Assembly: GCA_945875065.1 (NCBI GenBank)
Contig: CAMCJC010000180.1
Location: 1 to 5,873 of the forward strand
DNA: 5,873 nucleotides
DNA from: an uncultured Propionibacteriaceae bacterium
GTDB taxonomy: Bacteria; Actinomycetota; Actinomycetes; Propionibacteriales; Propionibacteriaceae
Direction: 5' to 3'
The position numbers were made by a program, and so were the translations under genes. Shown here in pieces: positions 1-5,607 of the stretch. Below the pieces are notes generated by a model. The model was not told the DNA's origin, ran no database searches, and saw only the letters and a list, made by a program, of their open reading frames with translations. The first letter of the stretch is position 1. Each line of letters starts with the position of its first letter.

Positions 1-37
1 GAGCCGCCCAATCTATTAATTCAGGATACAACTCTAG

Positions 38-50
38 TCACGGCCAGTGA
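38..50. repeat. Short imperfect inverted repeat, possible operator
   Basis: TCAC-GGCCA-GTGA has perfect 4-base outer arms around a GC-rich centre. It lies 50-62 bases before the uvrA-like start, where a repressor or activator site would be plausible. The arms are short enough to arise by chance, and I recognise no specific regulator family. Confidence 0.2.
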
Positions 51-90
51 TTCTGTGAATAAGCCTCAATAATTGGTCGGCTAGTCCATC

Positions 91-96
91 AGGAGG
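91..96 (+). promoter_or_regulatory. Ribosome binding site of the UvrA-like gene
   Basis: AGGAGG is a full Shine-Dalgarno core. It ends only 3 bases before the ATG at 100, slightly closer than the usual 5-9. No other in-frame start nearby has a comparable site, so it supports the ATG at 100. Confidence 0.75.
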
Positions 97-99
97 ATC

Positions 100-2448
100 A
101 TGACCCACCCCGCCGATTCCCACGAGAAGATCCGCGTCCGCGGCGCCCGCGAAAACAACCTACGGGACGTCTCCGTTGACCTTCCCAAGCGCCGGCTGAC
201 GGTATTCACGGGGATCTCCGGGTCGGGCAAGTCGTCGCTTGTGTTCAGCACCATCGCGGCCGAAAGCCAGAGGATGATCAACGAGACTTATTCGGCTTTC
301 GTGCAGGGGTTCATGCCGAGCCTCGACCGGCCCGACGTCGACCTCCTCGACGGTTTGACCACCGCGATCATCGTCGATCAGGAGCGCCTGGGCAGCAACT
401 CCCGCTCCACCCTCGGCACGGTCACCGACGTGAACGCCCAGTTGCGGATCTTGTTCAGCCGCCTCGGGGAGCCTCACATCGGTTCGGCGAAGGCGTTCGC
501 GTTCAACATCGCCTCCGTGACCGGTTCCGGCGCGACGACCACCTCCAAGGGCGGCCGTCAGGTCAAGGAACGGCGTTCGTTCGAGATCGTCGGCGGCATG
601 TGCCCGCGTTGCGAGGGCCTGGGCCGCATCTCCGACTTCGACCTGACCGCGTTGTTCGACGCCGACAAGTCCCTCAACGAGGGCGCGCTCATCATCCCCG
701 GGTATTCGATGGAGGGCTGGTACGGCCGCATCTACCGCTCGTGTGGGTTCTTCGATCCCGACAAGAAACTCCGAGATTATTCCGATCGCGAGTTGAACGT
801 CTTGCTGTATTCCGAGCCGAAGCGGATCAAGGTCGAGGGCATCAACGTCACCTTCGAGGGCCTGATTCCTAAGATCCAAAAGTCGTTCCTGTCTAAGGAA
901 CTCGAGGCGATGCAGGCGCACATCCGCACGTTCGTCGAGCGCGCCATCACGTTCGGCACCTGCCCCGAATGCGACGGTACCCGCCTAACCGCTGCAGCGA
1001 GGTCGTCGAAGATCGCCGGGATCTCCATCGCCGACGCGTGCGCGATGCAGATCAGCGAACTCGCCGAATGGGTGCGGGGCCTCGACGAGCCGAGCGTGGC
1101 CCCGCTGCTCGCGTCGCTGCTGAAGACCCTTGATGCGTTCGTCGCCATCGGTCTGGGATACCTGTCGCTGGACCGCCCCTCCGGCACGCTATCCGGCGGC
1201 GAAGCGCAACGCACCAAGATGATCCGGCACCTCGGCTCGTCGCTGACCGACGTCACCTACGTCTTCGACGAGCCGTCGATCGGCCTGCACCCCCACGACA
1301 TCGAGAAGATGGGTCGGCTCCTGCTCGACCTGCGGGACAAGGGCAACACTGTCCTGATCGTCGAGCACAAGCCGGAGTTGATCGAGCTCGCCGATCACGT
1401 CGTCGACCTCGGGCCCGGTGCCGGGACTCTAGGCGGCACCATCTGCTTCGAGGGCACCGTAGCCGACCTCCGCGCCTCCGGCACCCTCACCGGCCGCCAC
1501 CTCGACGACCGCGCCGCCTTGAAGCCGGCGGTCCGCAAGCCCATCGGCGCCCTGGAGATCCGGGGTGCGCACTCCAACAACCTGCGTGACCTCGACGTCG
1601 ACATTCCGCTCGGCTGCCTCGTCGTCCTAACCGGCGTCGCAGGCTCGGGAAAGAGCTCCCTGATCGCCGAGTCGGTGGCGATCAGGGAGGGGGTCGTTCT
1701 CGTCGATCAAACCCCGATCAAGGGCTCCAGGCGCTCCAATCCTGCCACCTACACGGGCCTGCTCGAGCCGATCCGCAAGGCATTCGCCAAAGCCAACGGC
1801 GTCAAGCCCGCGCTGTTCTCTCCCAACTCCGAGGGCGCCTGCCCCGCCTGCAACGGCGCCGGCGTGATCTACCACGACCTTGCGATCATGGCCGACGTCA
1901 CCACCACCTGCGAGGAGTGCGAGGGACGACGCTTCCAGGCCGATGTCCTGACCTATCATTTGGGGGGCAAGGACATCGCGGAGGTCCTACAGCTGCCCGC
2001 AGCCGAGGCCGAGGCGTTCTTCGCCAGCCAGGCGCGGGTTCCCGCCGCCCACAAGATCCTAAAACGCCTAACGGACGTCGGACTCGGCTACGTGCGGCTC
2101 GGACAGCCCCTGACCACCCTGTCCGGCGGCGAACGCCAACGCCTCAAGCTCGCGGCGGAACTCGGCGGTAGCGGCGACATCTTCGTCCTCGACGAGCCAA
2201 CCACCGGGCTGCACCTGGCCGACGTCGAGAATCTCCTCGCCCTGCTGGACCGCCTCGTAGACGGCGGCCGCTCCGTCATCGTCATTGAGCACCACCAGGC
2301 TGTAATGGCCCACGCCGACTGGATCGTCGATCTTGGTCCCGGCGCGGGTCACGACGGTGGCCGCGTCGTCTTCGAGGGCACCCCGGCCGACCTCGTCACC
2401 ACTCGGACCACGCTCACCGGGGACCACCTGGCTAAGTACGTTCGTTAA
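100..2448 (+). CDS. uvrA: UvrA-like ABC ATPase lacking the UvrB-binding domain (UvrA2/DrrC type)
   Basis: This is a cytoplasmic tandem ABC ATPase of the excinuclease UvrA family, which recognises DNA lesions or drug-bound DNA. The first half has Walker A GxSGSGKSS (38-46), signature LSGGEAQR (364-371), Walker B with D390-E391 and an H-loop VEH (421-423). The second half has Walker A (512-520), a complete zinc module CxxC-X19-CxxC (C581, C584, C604, C607), signature LSGGERQR (674-681), Walker B with D698-E699 and IEH (729-731). It has 782 residues against about 940 in E. coli UvrA. After the RLGEP motif (121-125) it passes almost directly to FAFN (133-136), so the UvrB-binding domain and the first CxxC of zinc module 1 are missing. 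A single CxxC remains at 168-171, after about 31 residues not seen in canonical UvrA. CxxC at 288-291 precedes DGTRL. Known relatives of this build are D. radiodurans UvrA2 and S. peucetius DrrC (daunorubicin resistance). Both ATPase sites look intact. A role in tolerance of intercalators or DNA damage, probably without UvrB loading, is inferred. It may be transcribed separately from the genes that follow. Confidence 0.93.
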   Translation: MTHPADSHEKIRVRGARENNLRDVSVDLPKRRLTVFTGISGSGKSSLVFSTIAAESQRMINETYSAFVQGFMPSLDRPDVDLLDGLTTAIIVDQERLGSNSRSTLGTVTDVNAQLRILFSRLGEPHIGSAKAFAFNIASVTGSGATTTSKGGRQVKERRSFEIVGGMCPRCEGLGRISDFDLTALFDADKSLNEGALIIPGYSMEGWYGRIYRSCGFFDPDKKLRDYSDRELNVLLYSEPKRIKVEGINVTFEGLIPKIQKSFLSKELEAMQAHIRTFVERAITFGTCPECDGTRLTAAARSSKIAGISIADACAMQISELAEWVRGLDEPSVAPLLASLLKTLDAFVAIGLGYLSLDRPSGTLSGGEAQRTKMIRHLGSSLTDVTYVFDEPSIGLHPHDIEKMGRLLLDLRDKGNTVLIVEHKPELIELADHVVDLGPGAGTLGGTICFEGTVADLRASGTLTGRHLDDRAALKPAVRKPIGALEIRGAHSNNLRDLDVDIPLGCLVVLTGVAGSGKSSLIAESVAIREGVVLVDQTPIKGSRRSNPATYTGLLEPIRKAFAKANGVKPALFSPNSEGACPACNGAGVIYHDLAIMADVTTTCEECEGRRFQADVLTYHLGGKDIAEVLQLPAAEAEAFFASQARVPAAHKILKRLTDVGLGYVRLGQPLTTLSGGERQRLKLAAELGGSGDIFVLDEPTTGLHLADVENLLALLDRLVDGGRSVIVIEHHQAVMAHADWIVDLGPGAGHDGGRVVFEGTPADLVTTRTTLTGDHLAKYVR

Positions 2449-2503
2449 CAGTTTGCTGTGAATATCGCGTAGTGCTCGACGTTTGTCCTAGTCACACATG
2501 AGC

Positions 2504-2521
2504 TATACCCCCACCGGTATG
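2504..2521. promoter_or_regulatory. Candidate CsoR/RcnR-family operator
   Basis: A perfect 5-base inverted repeat, ATACC (2505-2509) and GGTAT (2516-2520), flanks the 6-base centre CCCACC, giving a run of five C on one side. Operators of CsoR-family repressors (Cu(I), Ni/Co, persulfide and formaldehyde sensors) are typically ATACC/GGTAT-like arms around an asymmetric G/C tract, as in the B. subtilis copZA operator. This site is 16 bases where copZA, as I remember it, is 17. No csoR gene is in the window, so the regulator would be encoded elsewhere. The resemblance is visible in the sequence; binding is inference. Confidence 0.42.
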
Positions 2522-2562
2522 GACTTTTGACGTGTCCTGGATCAGGCTAGGTGCTGCCCATC

Positions 2563-2571
2563 GGAGGGAGG
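2563..2571 (+). promoter_or_regulatory. Ribosome binding site deciding the SRPBCC start
   Basis: GGAGGGAGG ends 5 bases before the ATG at 2577. The open frame reaches back to a GTG at 2532, but that start would put this Shine-Dalgarno inside the coding sequence and add 15 residues not expected of the family. ATG 2577 is therefore preferred. Confidence 0.82.
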
Positions 2572-2576
2572 CAGTT

Positions 2577-3059
2577 ATGGTCGCAAATGTCATGCTCATC
2601 GTGGAGCGCGAGTTCGCCTATCCGCAACAGCGGCTGTTCCGCGCGTGGACCGAGCCTGAGGAGATGATGCATTGGCGTGGCAGCCCGGGCTGGCACGTTG
2701 AACAGGAGAGCGTCACATCGGAGAGCAAGCTCGGCGGGAAGCACCACCACGTGAAGGTGCGCGACAACGATCCGTCAGTGCGGGTGACCACCGATGCCGT
2801 CTTCACGGAGTTCTTCGACCCTGACGTGTTCGTCGCGAAGCAGAAGATCACCGGCGACCCCGGCATCGACCCGTCGATCCCGATGGAGCTGCGCGTCGAG
2901 TTCATCAAGAACGGCCGCGAGGGCAAGAGCTGCCTGGTGCGGATCGTCCAAGGCCCGTACGACCCGTCGCGCGCCGAGTTCCACGCGAAAGGCTGGGAGC
3001 TGGAGTTGAACCGGCTCCAGCAGTTCCTGGATTCCGGGCCCGAGGGGGTCACCCGATGA
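2577..3059 (+). CDS. SRPBCC superfamily protein, AHSA1/CalC-like START-fold domain
   Basis: This is a 160-residue, single-domain cytoplasmic protein with no signal peptide or membrane segment. Family features seen are an N-terminal strand followed by FAYPQQRLFRAWTEPEEMMHW (13-33), the AHSA1-type arrangement in which a helix leads into a Trp; a paired Gly after a Leu (LGG, 52-54); a middle of alternating strands; and a long C-terminal helix with GW...L..L..FL (139-151) that closes the hydrophobic pocket in this fold. Such proteins bind lipids, polyketides, drugs or protein partners, and the ligand cannot be read from sequence. Its stop overlaps the transporter start by four bases (ATGA), so the two are probably made together. 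This suggests the ligand may be related to the transported molecule. An alternative is a CalC-like sequestering resistance protein, tempting beside a DrrC-like UvrA, but no specific residue supports it. The fold assignment is firm and the function is unknown. Confidence 0.85.
   Translation: MVANVMLIVEREFAYPQQRLFRAWTEPEEMMHWRGSPGWHVEQESVTSESKLGGKHHHVKVRDNDPSVRVTTDAVFTEFFDPDVFVAKQKITGDPGIDPSIPMELRVEFIKNGREGKSCLVRIVQGPYDPSRAEFHAKGWELELNRLQQFLDSGPEGVTR
3042..3048 (+). promoter_or_regulatory. Ribosome binding site of the MFS transporter inside the preceding gene
   Basis: GAGGGGG lies in the last codons of the SRPBCC gene, 7 bases before the ATG at 3056. Together with the ATGA overlap (3056-3059) it indicates coupled translation. 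Confidence 0.65.
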
Positions 3060-4405
3060 GCGCCACCATCGTTCGGCAAAAGCCGCTGATGACGATGCGC
3101 CAGGTTCTCTTGATGAACCTGGGCTTCTTCGGCATCCAGTACTCGTTCGGCATGCAGCAGACCGCGGTCAACCCCATCTACACGATGCTGGGAGCGAACC
3201 CGGACGAGATGCCGCTGTTGAACCTCGCCGGCCCGATCACGGGCCTGCTCGTGCAACCGATGATCGGCGCTATCTCCGACAAGACTTGGGTCCCGAAGTG
3301 GGGCCGTAGGCGCCCGTTCCTGCTCGTTGGCGCCATCGGCTGCTCGATCGGGCTGTTCCTGTTCCCATTCGCGGCCGCGGTGTGGATGGCGGTGCTGCTG
3401 CTGTGGCTGCTCGACGTTTCCAACAACACCGCGATGGAGCCCTACCGGGCTTTCATCTCCGACAAGCTGCCGCCGTCGCAACTCGCCAAGGGTTTCCTGG
3501 CGCAGTCGTTCTTCACCGGCCTCGGCATCACCCTCGCCAACGTGTCGCTGTACCTGTTCAAGAGTCTCTTGGGCGAGCAGGCCCTGGGGTCCGGGATTCC
3601 CTACTGGGTGATGTCGGCATTCATGCTTGGAACGGTCGCCTCACTGGTGACGGTCCTCGTCTCGGTGATCTCCACGAAGGAGATCGAGCCGAGCGCCGAA
3701 GAGCTCGCCGAGATGAAGAAGGAGAAGCTATCGCTCGGCGGCATGCTGAAGGACATCGGGAGCGCGATTGTCGACATGCCTGTCCAGCTTAGGAAGCTGG
3801 CGCTGGTGTACCTGTTCCAGTGGTACGCGATGAACTGCTACTGGCAATACGTCTCGCTGTCAGTGGCGAAGTCGGCGTTCGGTACCAAGGACATCCACAG
3901 CGCGGCCTATGGGGACGCCGTCGCCTGGACCGGCCTGGTCAATGGCGGCTACAACGTCGTCACATTCTGCGTCGCGTTCGCGCTGGTAGCGATGGCCAAG
4001 CGGTACGGCGCAAAATATGTCCACACCTCGTGCCTGCTCATCGCCGCGATCGGCCTAGCCGTATTCCCCCACATCACCAACAAGTACCTCTTGTTCGTCC
4101 CGATCATCGGACTCGGCATCGCTTGGGCGTCGATCATGGGCGTGCCATACATCATGGCGGTCCGCATGATCCCGTCGACCCGCTACGGCGTCTACATGGG
4201 CATCATCAACATGATGATCGTGATTCCGATGCTGATCCAGACCCTGACGTTCGGCACCGTTTACAAGTGGATCGGAAACGACCCGGGCAACGCCATCACC
4301 TTCGCCGCAATCTTCCTGGCGATCGCCGCGGTCGCGATGCTCTGGATCAAGGAGCCGCCTATCGTCAAGGACGTCGACGACCTATCCGAGCAGCCCGGAA
4401 ACTAA
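3056..4405 (+). CDS. MFS transporter, SLC45/sucrose-transporter-like (GPH-type)
   Basis: This is a 449-residue inner-membrane secondary transporter with about 12 predicted helices, roughly 15-37, 53-75, 88-107, 109-124, 148-170, 182-205, 246-268, 288-312, 321-340, 343-363, 378-400 and 412-430. A charged cytoplasmic loop (206-245, rich in Glu/Lys) joins the two halves. The TM2-TM3 loop carries PxxGxxSD (68-75) followed by WGRRRPF (82-88). The TM4-TM5 loop carries SNNTAMEPYRAFISDKLP (122-139). Both are hallmarks of the SLC45/plant sucrose transporter group within the sugar-cation symporters. A sugar or glycoside moved with H+ is the family expectation, but bacterial members are poorly characterised, so neither substrate nor direction can be assigned. 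ATG 3056 overlaps the previous stop. The stop at 4403-4405 overlaps the Shine-Dalgarno of the stress-protein gene, so all three are likely co-translated. Length is normal and no disruption is visible. Confidence 0.88.
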   Translation: MSATIVRQKPLMTMRQVLLMNLGFFGIQYSFGMQQTAVNPIYTMLGANPDEMPLLNLAGPITGLLVQPMIGAISDKTWVPKWGRRRPFLLVGAIGCSIGLFLFPFAAAVWMAVLLLWLLDVSNNTAMEPYRAFISDKLPPSQLAKGFLAQSFFTGLGITLANVSLYLFKSLLGEQALGSGIPYWVMSAFMLGTVASLVTVLVSVISTKEIEPSAEELAEMKKEKLSLGGMLKDIGSAIVDMPVQLRKLALVYLFQWYAMNCYWQYVSLSVAKSAFGTKDIHSAAYGDAVAWTGLVNGGYNVVTFCVAFALVAMAKRYGAKYVHTSCLLIAAIGLAVFPHITNKYLLFVPIIGLGIAWASIMGVPYIMAVRMIPSTRYGVYMGIINMMIVIPMLIQTLTFGTVYKWIGNDPGNAITFAAIFLAIAAVAMLWIKEPPIVKDVDDLSEQPGN

Positions 4406-4409
4406 GGAG
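4404..4409 (+). promoter_or_regulatory. Ribosome binding site of the universal stress protein gene
   Basis: AAGGAG shares two bases with the TAA stop of the transporter gene and ends 5 bases before the ATG at 4415. This leaves no room for a promoter between the two genes, so they share a transcript. Confidence 0.8.
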
Positions 4410-4414
4410 TCAAC

Positions 4415-4918
4415 ATGCTCAAGGACTACACGACGGTGGTCGTCGGTACCGACGGCTCCGAACTATCCGGCCCGACCGTCACCCGCGCCGCATGGGTCGC
4501 GGTCAAAGAGGAGGCCGAACTCGTGATCGTCTGCGCCTACGGCTCTGGGTCGCGGCGCGCCGACGCGAAGGTATCGCTGACAGATACGGCACCGAGCCGG
4601 ATCGGCCAGGTGCCGGGCAAGGAAGCGGCGTCAGAGGCGGTGCGGCACGCCCGCGACATCGCGATCGCGGCGGGCGCGAAGGTGAAGGCTGCGTTGGTCG
4701 TCGAGTCAGACGCGGCCGAGGCTCTCCTAGCGGTATCAAAGGAGCATCTGGGCGACCTGATTGTTATCGGGGCGATCCGCGATCGGTCCATCACGGGCCG
4801 GCTGCTCGGCGATGTCGCGCGGGAGGTCGTAGGTCGGGCCCACTGCGATGTCCTCATGATCCGGCCCGCCGCCACCGAGCCGCAAGGCGACCAAAATCGT
4901 CCGGAGAGCAACTCCTGA
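4415..4918 (+). CDS. Universal stress protein, single UspA domain
   Basis: This is a 167-residue soluble alpha/beta protein of the UspA superfamily. The first strand and loop, VVVGTDGSELS (8-18), has the conserved Asp13 that contacts adenine nucleotide in ATP-binding members. The C-terminal part has the usual strand LIVIGA (115-120), a phosphate-binding loop and the closing strand CDVLMIRP (144-151). The loop normally reads G-x2-G-x9-G-S/T. Here G119 and G132 are kept, but the second Gly is Arg122 and the Ser/Thr is Asp133, so ATP binding may be weak or absent. About 16 polar residues after the domain form a tail, probably disordered. Usp proteins modulate stress, dormancy or transporter activity. 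Its place between a transporter and a two-component system suggests it tunes one of them (inference). Confidence 0.9.
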   Translation: MLKDYTTVVVGTDGSELSGPTVTRAAWVAVKEEAELVIVCAYGSGSRRADAKVSLTDTAPSRIGQVPGKEAASEAVRHARDIAIAAGAKVKAALVVESDAAEALLAVSKEHLGDLIVIGAIRDRSITGRLLGDVAREVVGRAHCDVLMIRPAATEPQGDQNRPESNS

Positions 4919-4931
4919 GGTTCCGTGAGTT

Positions 4932-4937
4932 AAGGGG
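4932..4937 (+). promoter_or_regulatory. Ribosome binding site of the response regulator
   Basis: AAGGGG ends 10 bases before ATG 4948, a little long but acceptable. An in-frame TTG at 4939 is only 1 base from it and is therefore unlikely as a start. The 29-base gap after the Usp gene contains no recognisable promoter or terminator. Confidence 0.55.
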
Positions 4938-4947
4938 TTTGCCGGGC

Positions 4948-5607
4948 ATGAGCCCGCGTCTGTTGATCGTCGAAGACGAGGTCCCGCTCGCGGATTCCCT
5001 GCGGGCGGGCCTGGCACGCGAAGGCTACGAAGTCGACGTCGTCTACGACGGTGCCAGCGCGGTCACGATGCTCAGTCAAGGCAGCTGGGATATCGTCGTC
5101 CTGGACCGCGACCTGCCGGTCCTGCACGGCGACTTCGTCGCGCGATTCCTGCGCGACCAGCACTCCCCCGTCCGGCTCCTGATGCTCACGGCGGCTGCCG
5201 AACCGAGCGACGAGATCGCCGGTCTGGATCTTGGGGCCGACGACTACCTCACCAAACCCTTCGACTACGACGTCCTCCTAGCCCGGCTTCGGGCCCTGGC
5301 CCGTCGCATTGGCGAGCCGCCTGGTGGGTACGAGCTCGGGGCCCTTCGCGTCGACCCTCGCGCCCGGCGCGTCTGGCTCGACGACGTTGAGGTTCACCTG
5401 CGGCCACGCGAGTTCGCCGTTCTGCTAGAGCTGCTCCGGGCCGGTGGAGCGGCGGTGAGCCCCGCATCCCTGTTCGACTCGGTCTGGGGACCGGAAGATC
5501 CGACAGACGAGGCCGTAGTCAAGACCGTCATCCACTCGCTGCGCAAGAAGCTCGGTGCCGACTCCATCACCACCATCCACGGCGTCGGCTACCGAATGGA
5601 TCCATGA
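4948..5607 (+). CDS. OmpR/PhoB-family two-component response regulator
   Basis: This is a 219-residue cytoplasmic transcription factor. The receiver domain (about 4-118) has the acidic pair E9-D10, phosphoacceptor Asp53 in VVLDRDLP, Thr81 in LMLTA and Lys103 in LTKPF, so all residues needed for phosphotransfer and switching are present. The winged-helix DNA-binding domain (about 127-218) shows LRPREFAVLLELL (151-163), recognition-helix region VKTVIHSLRKKLG (191-203) and the wing hairpin ending GVGYRMDP. ATG 4948 puts the first beta strand (RLLIVEDE) at residue 4, as is normal. Its frame is open far upstream, but that stretch lies over the transporter and Usp genes and is not coding. It overlaps the kinase start by ATGA. 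It probably controls its own operon, a cell-envelope response or both; the DNA target is not visible. Length is typical. Confidence 0.95.
   Translation: MSPRLLIVEDEVPLADSLRAGLAREGYEVDVVYDGASAVTMLSQGSWDIVVLDRDLPVLHGDFVARFLRDQHSPVRLLMLTAAAEPSDEIAGLDLGADDYLTKPFDYDVLLARLRALARRIGEPPGGYELGALRVDPRARRVWLDDVEVHLRPREFAVLLELLRAGGAAVSPASLFDSVWGPEDPTDEAVVKTVIHSLRKKLGADSITTIHGVGYRMDP

Larger units (their letters stand above)
1..99 (+). promoter_or_regulatory. Leader/promoter region of the UvrA-like gene
   Basis: This noncoding stretch is clearly more AT-rich than the rest of the window, especially at 11-35 and 58-75, as expected of a promoter. I could not pair a convincing -35 with a -10 box: TA-rich hexamers such as TAATTG (70-75) have no good partner 16-18 bases upstream. 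It contains an imperfect palindrome at 38-50 and ends in a Shine-Dalgarno at 91-96. The upstream gene and its direction lie outside the window, so the uvrA-like gene could also be read from further upstream. Confidence 0.4.
2449..2576 (+). promoter_or_regulatory. Intergenic control region of the SRPBCC-MFS-Usp-TCS operon
   Basis: This 128-base gap is the only sizeable one within the window. It has no evident terminator hairpin after the uvrA-like gene, so read-through is possible. A loose promoter candidate is TTGTCC (2483-2488), 15 bases, then TATACC (2504-2509); the spacer is short and the -10 weak. This -10 would overlap the G/C-tract inverted repeat at 2505-2520, a layout suited to repression. 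TTGACG at 2527-2532 is an alternative -35, but its best -10 (TAGGTG, 2548-2553) is also only 15 bases away. Confidence 0.45.

Noticed and set aside
160..921. A 253-codon open frame on the minus strand opposite the UvrA-like gene
   Set aside because: It is antisense to conserved UvrA coding, its translation resembles no family, and GC-rich genes commonly leave such antisense frames open.
2449..2500. Search for a terminator after the UvrA-like gene
   Set aside because: No GC-rich stem followed by a T tract was found, so no terminator is annotated.
2532..2576. GTG 2532 as an upstream start for the SRPBCC protein
   Set aside because: It would place the strong GGAGGGAGG Shine-Dalgarno inside the gene and add 15 residues before the conserved first strand.
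2618..3481. A 287-codon minus-strand frame across the SRPBCC/MFS junction
   Set aside because: It spans two convincing + strand genes, its product is rich in Arg, His and Gln with no recognisable domain, and no Shine-Dalgarno or promoter was evident.
3820..4947. An open frame running without a stop from 3820 into the response regulator
   Set aside because: It lies out of frame over the transporter and Usp genes, which have clear family motifs. Its product is Arg/Gly/His-rich low-complexity sequence typical of a shifted high-GC frame. Only the part from ATG 4948 is real.
5596..5605. Perfect 10-base palindrome ATGGATCCAT at the regulator/kinase junction
   Set aside because: It encodes conserved C-terminal residues of the regulator and overlaps the kinase start. 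It has no loop for an RNA hairpin and is short enough to be chance.
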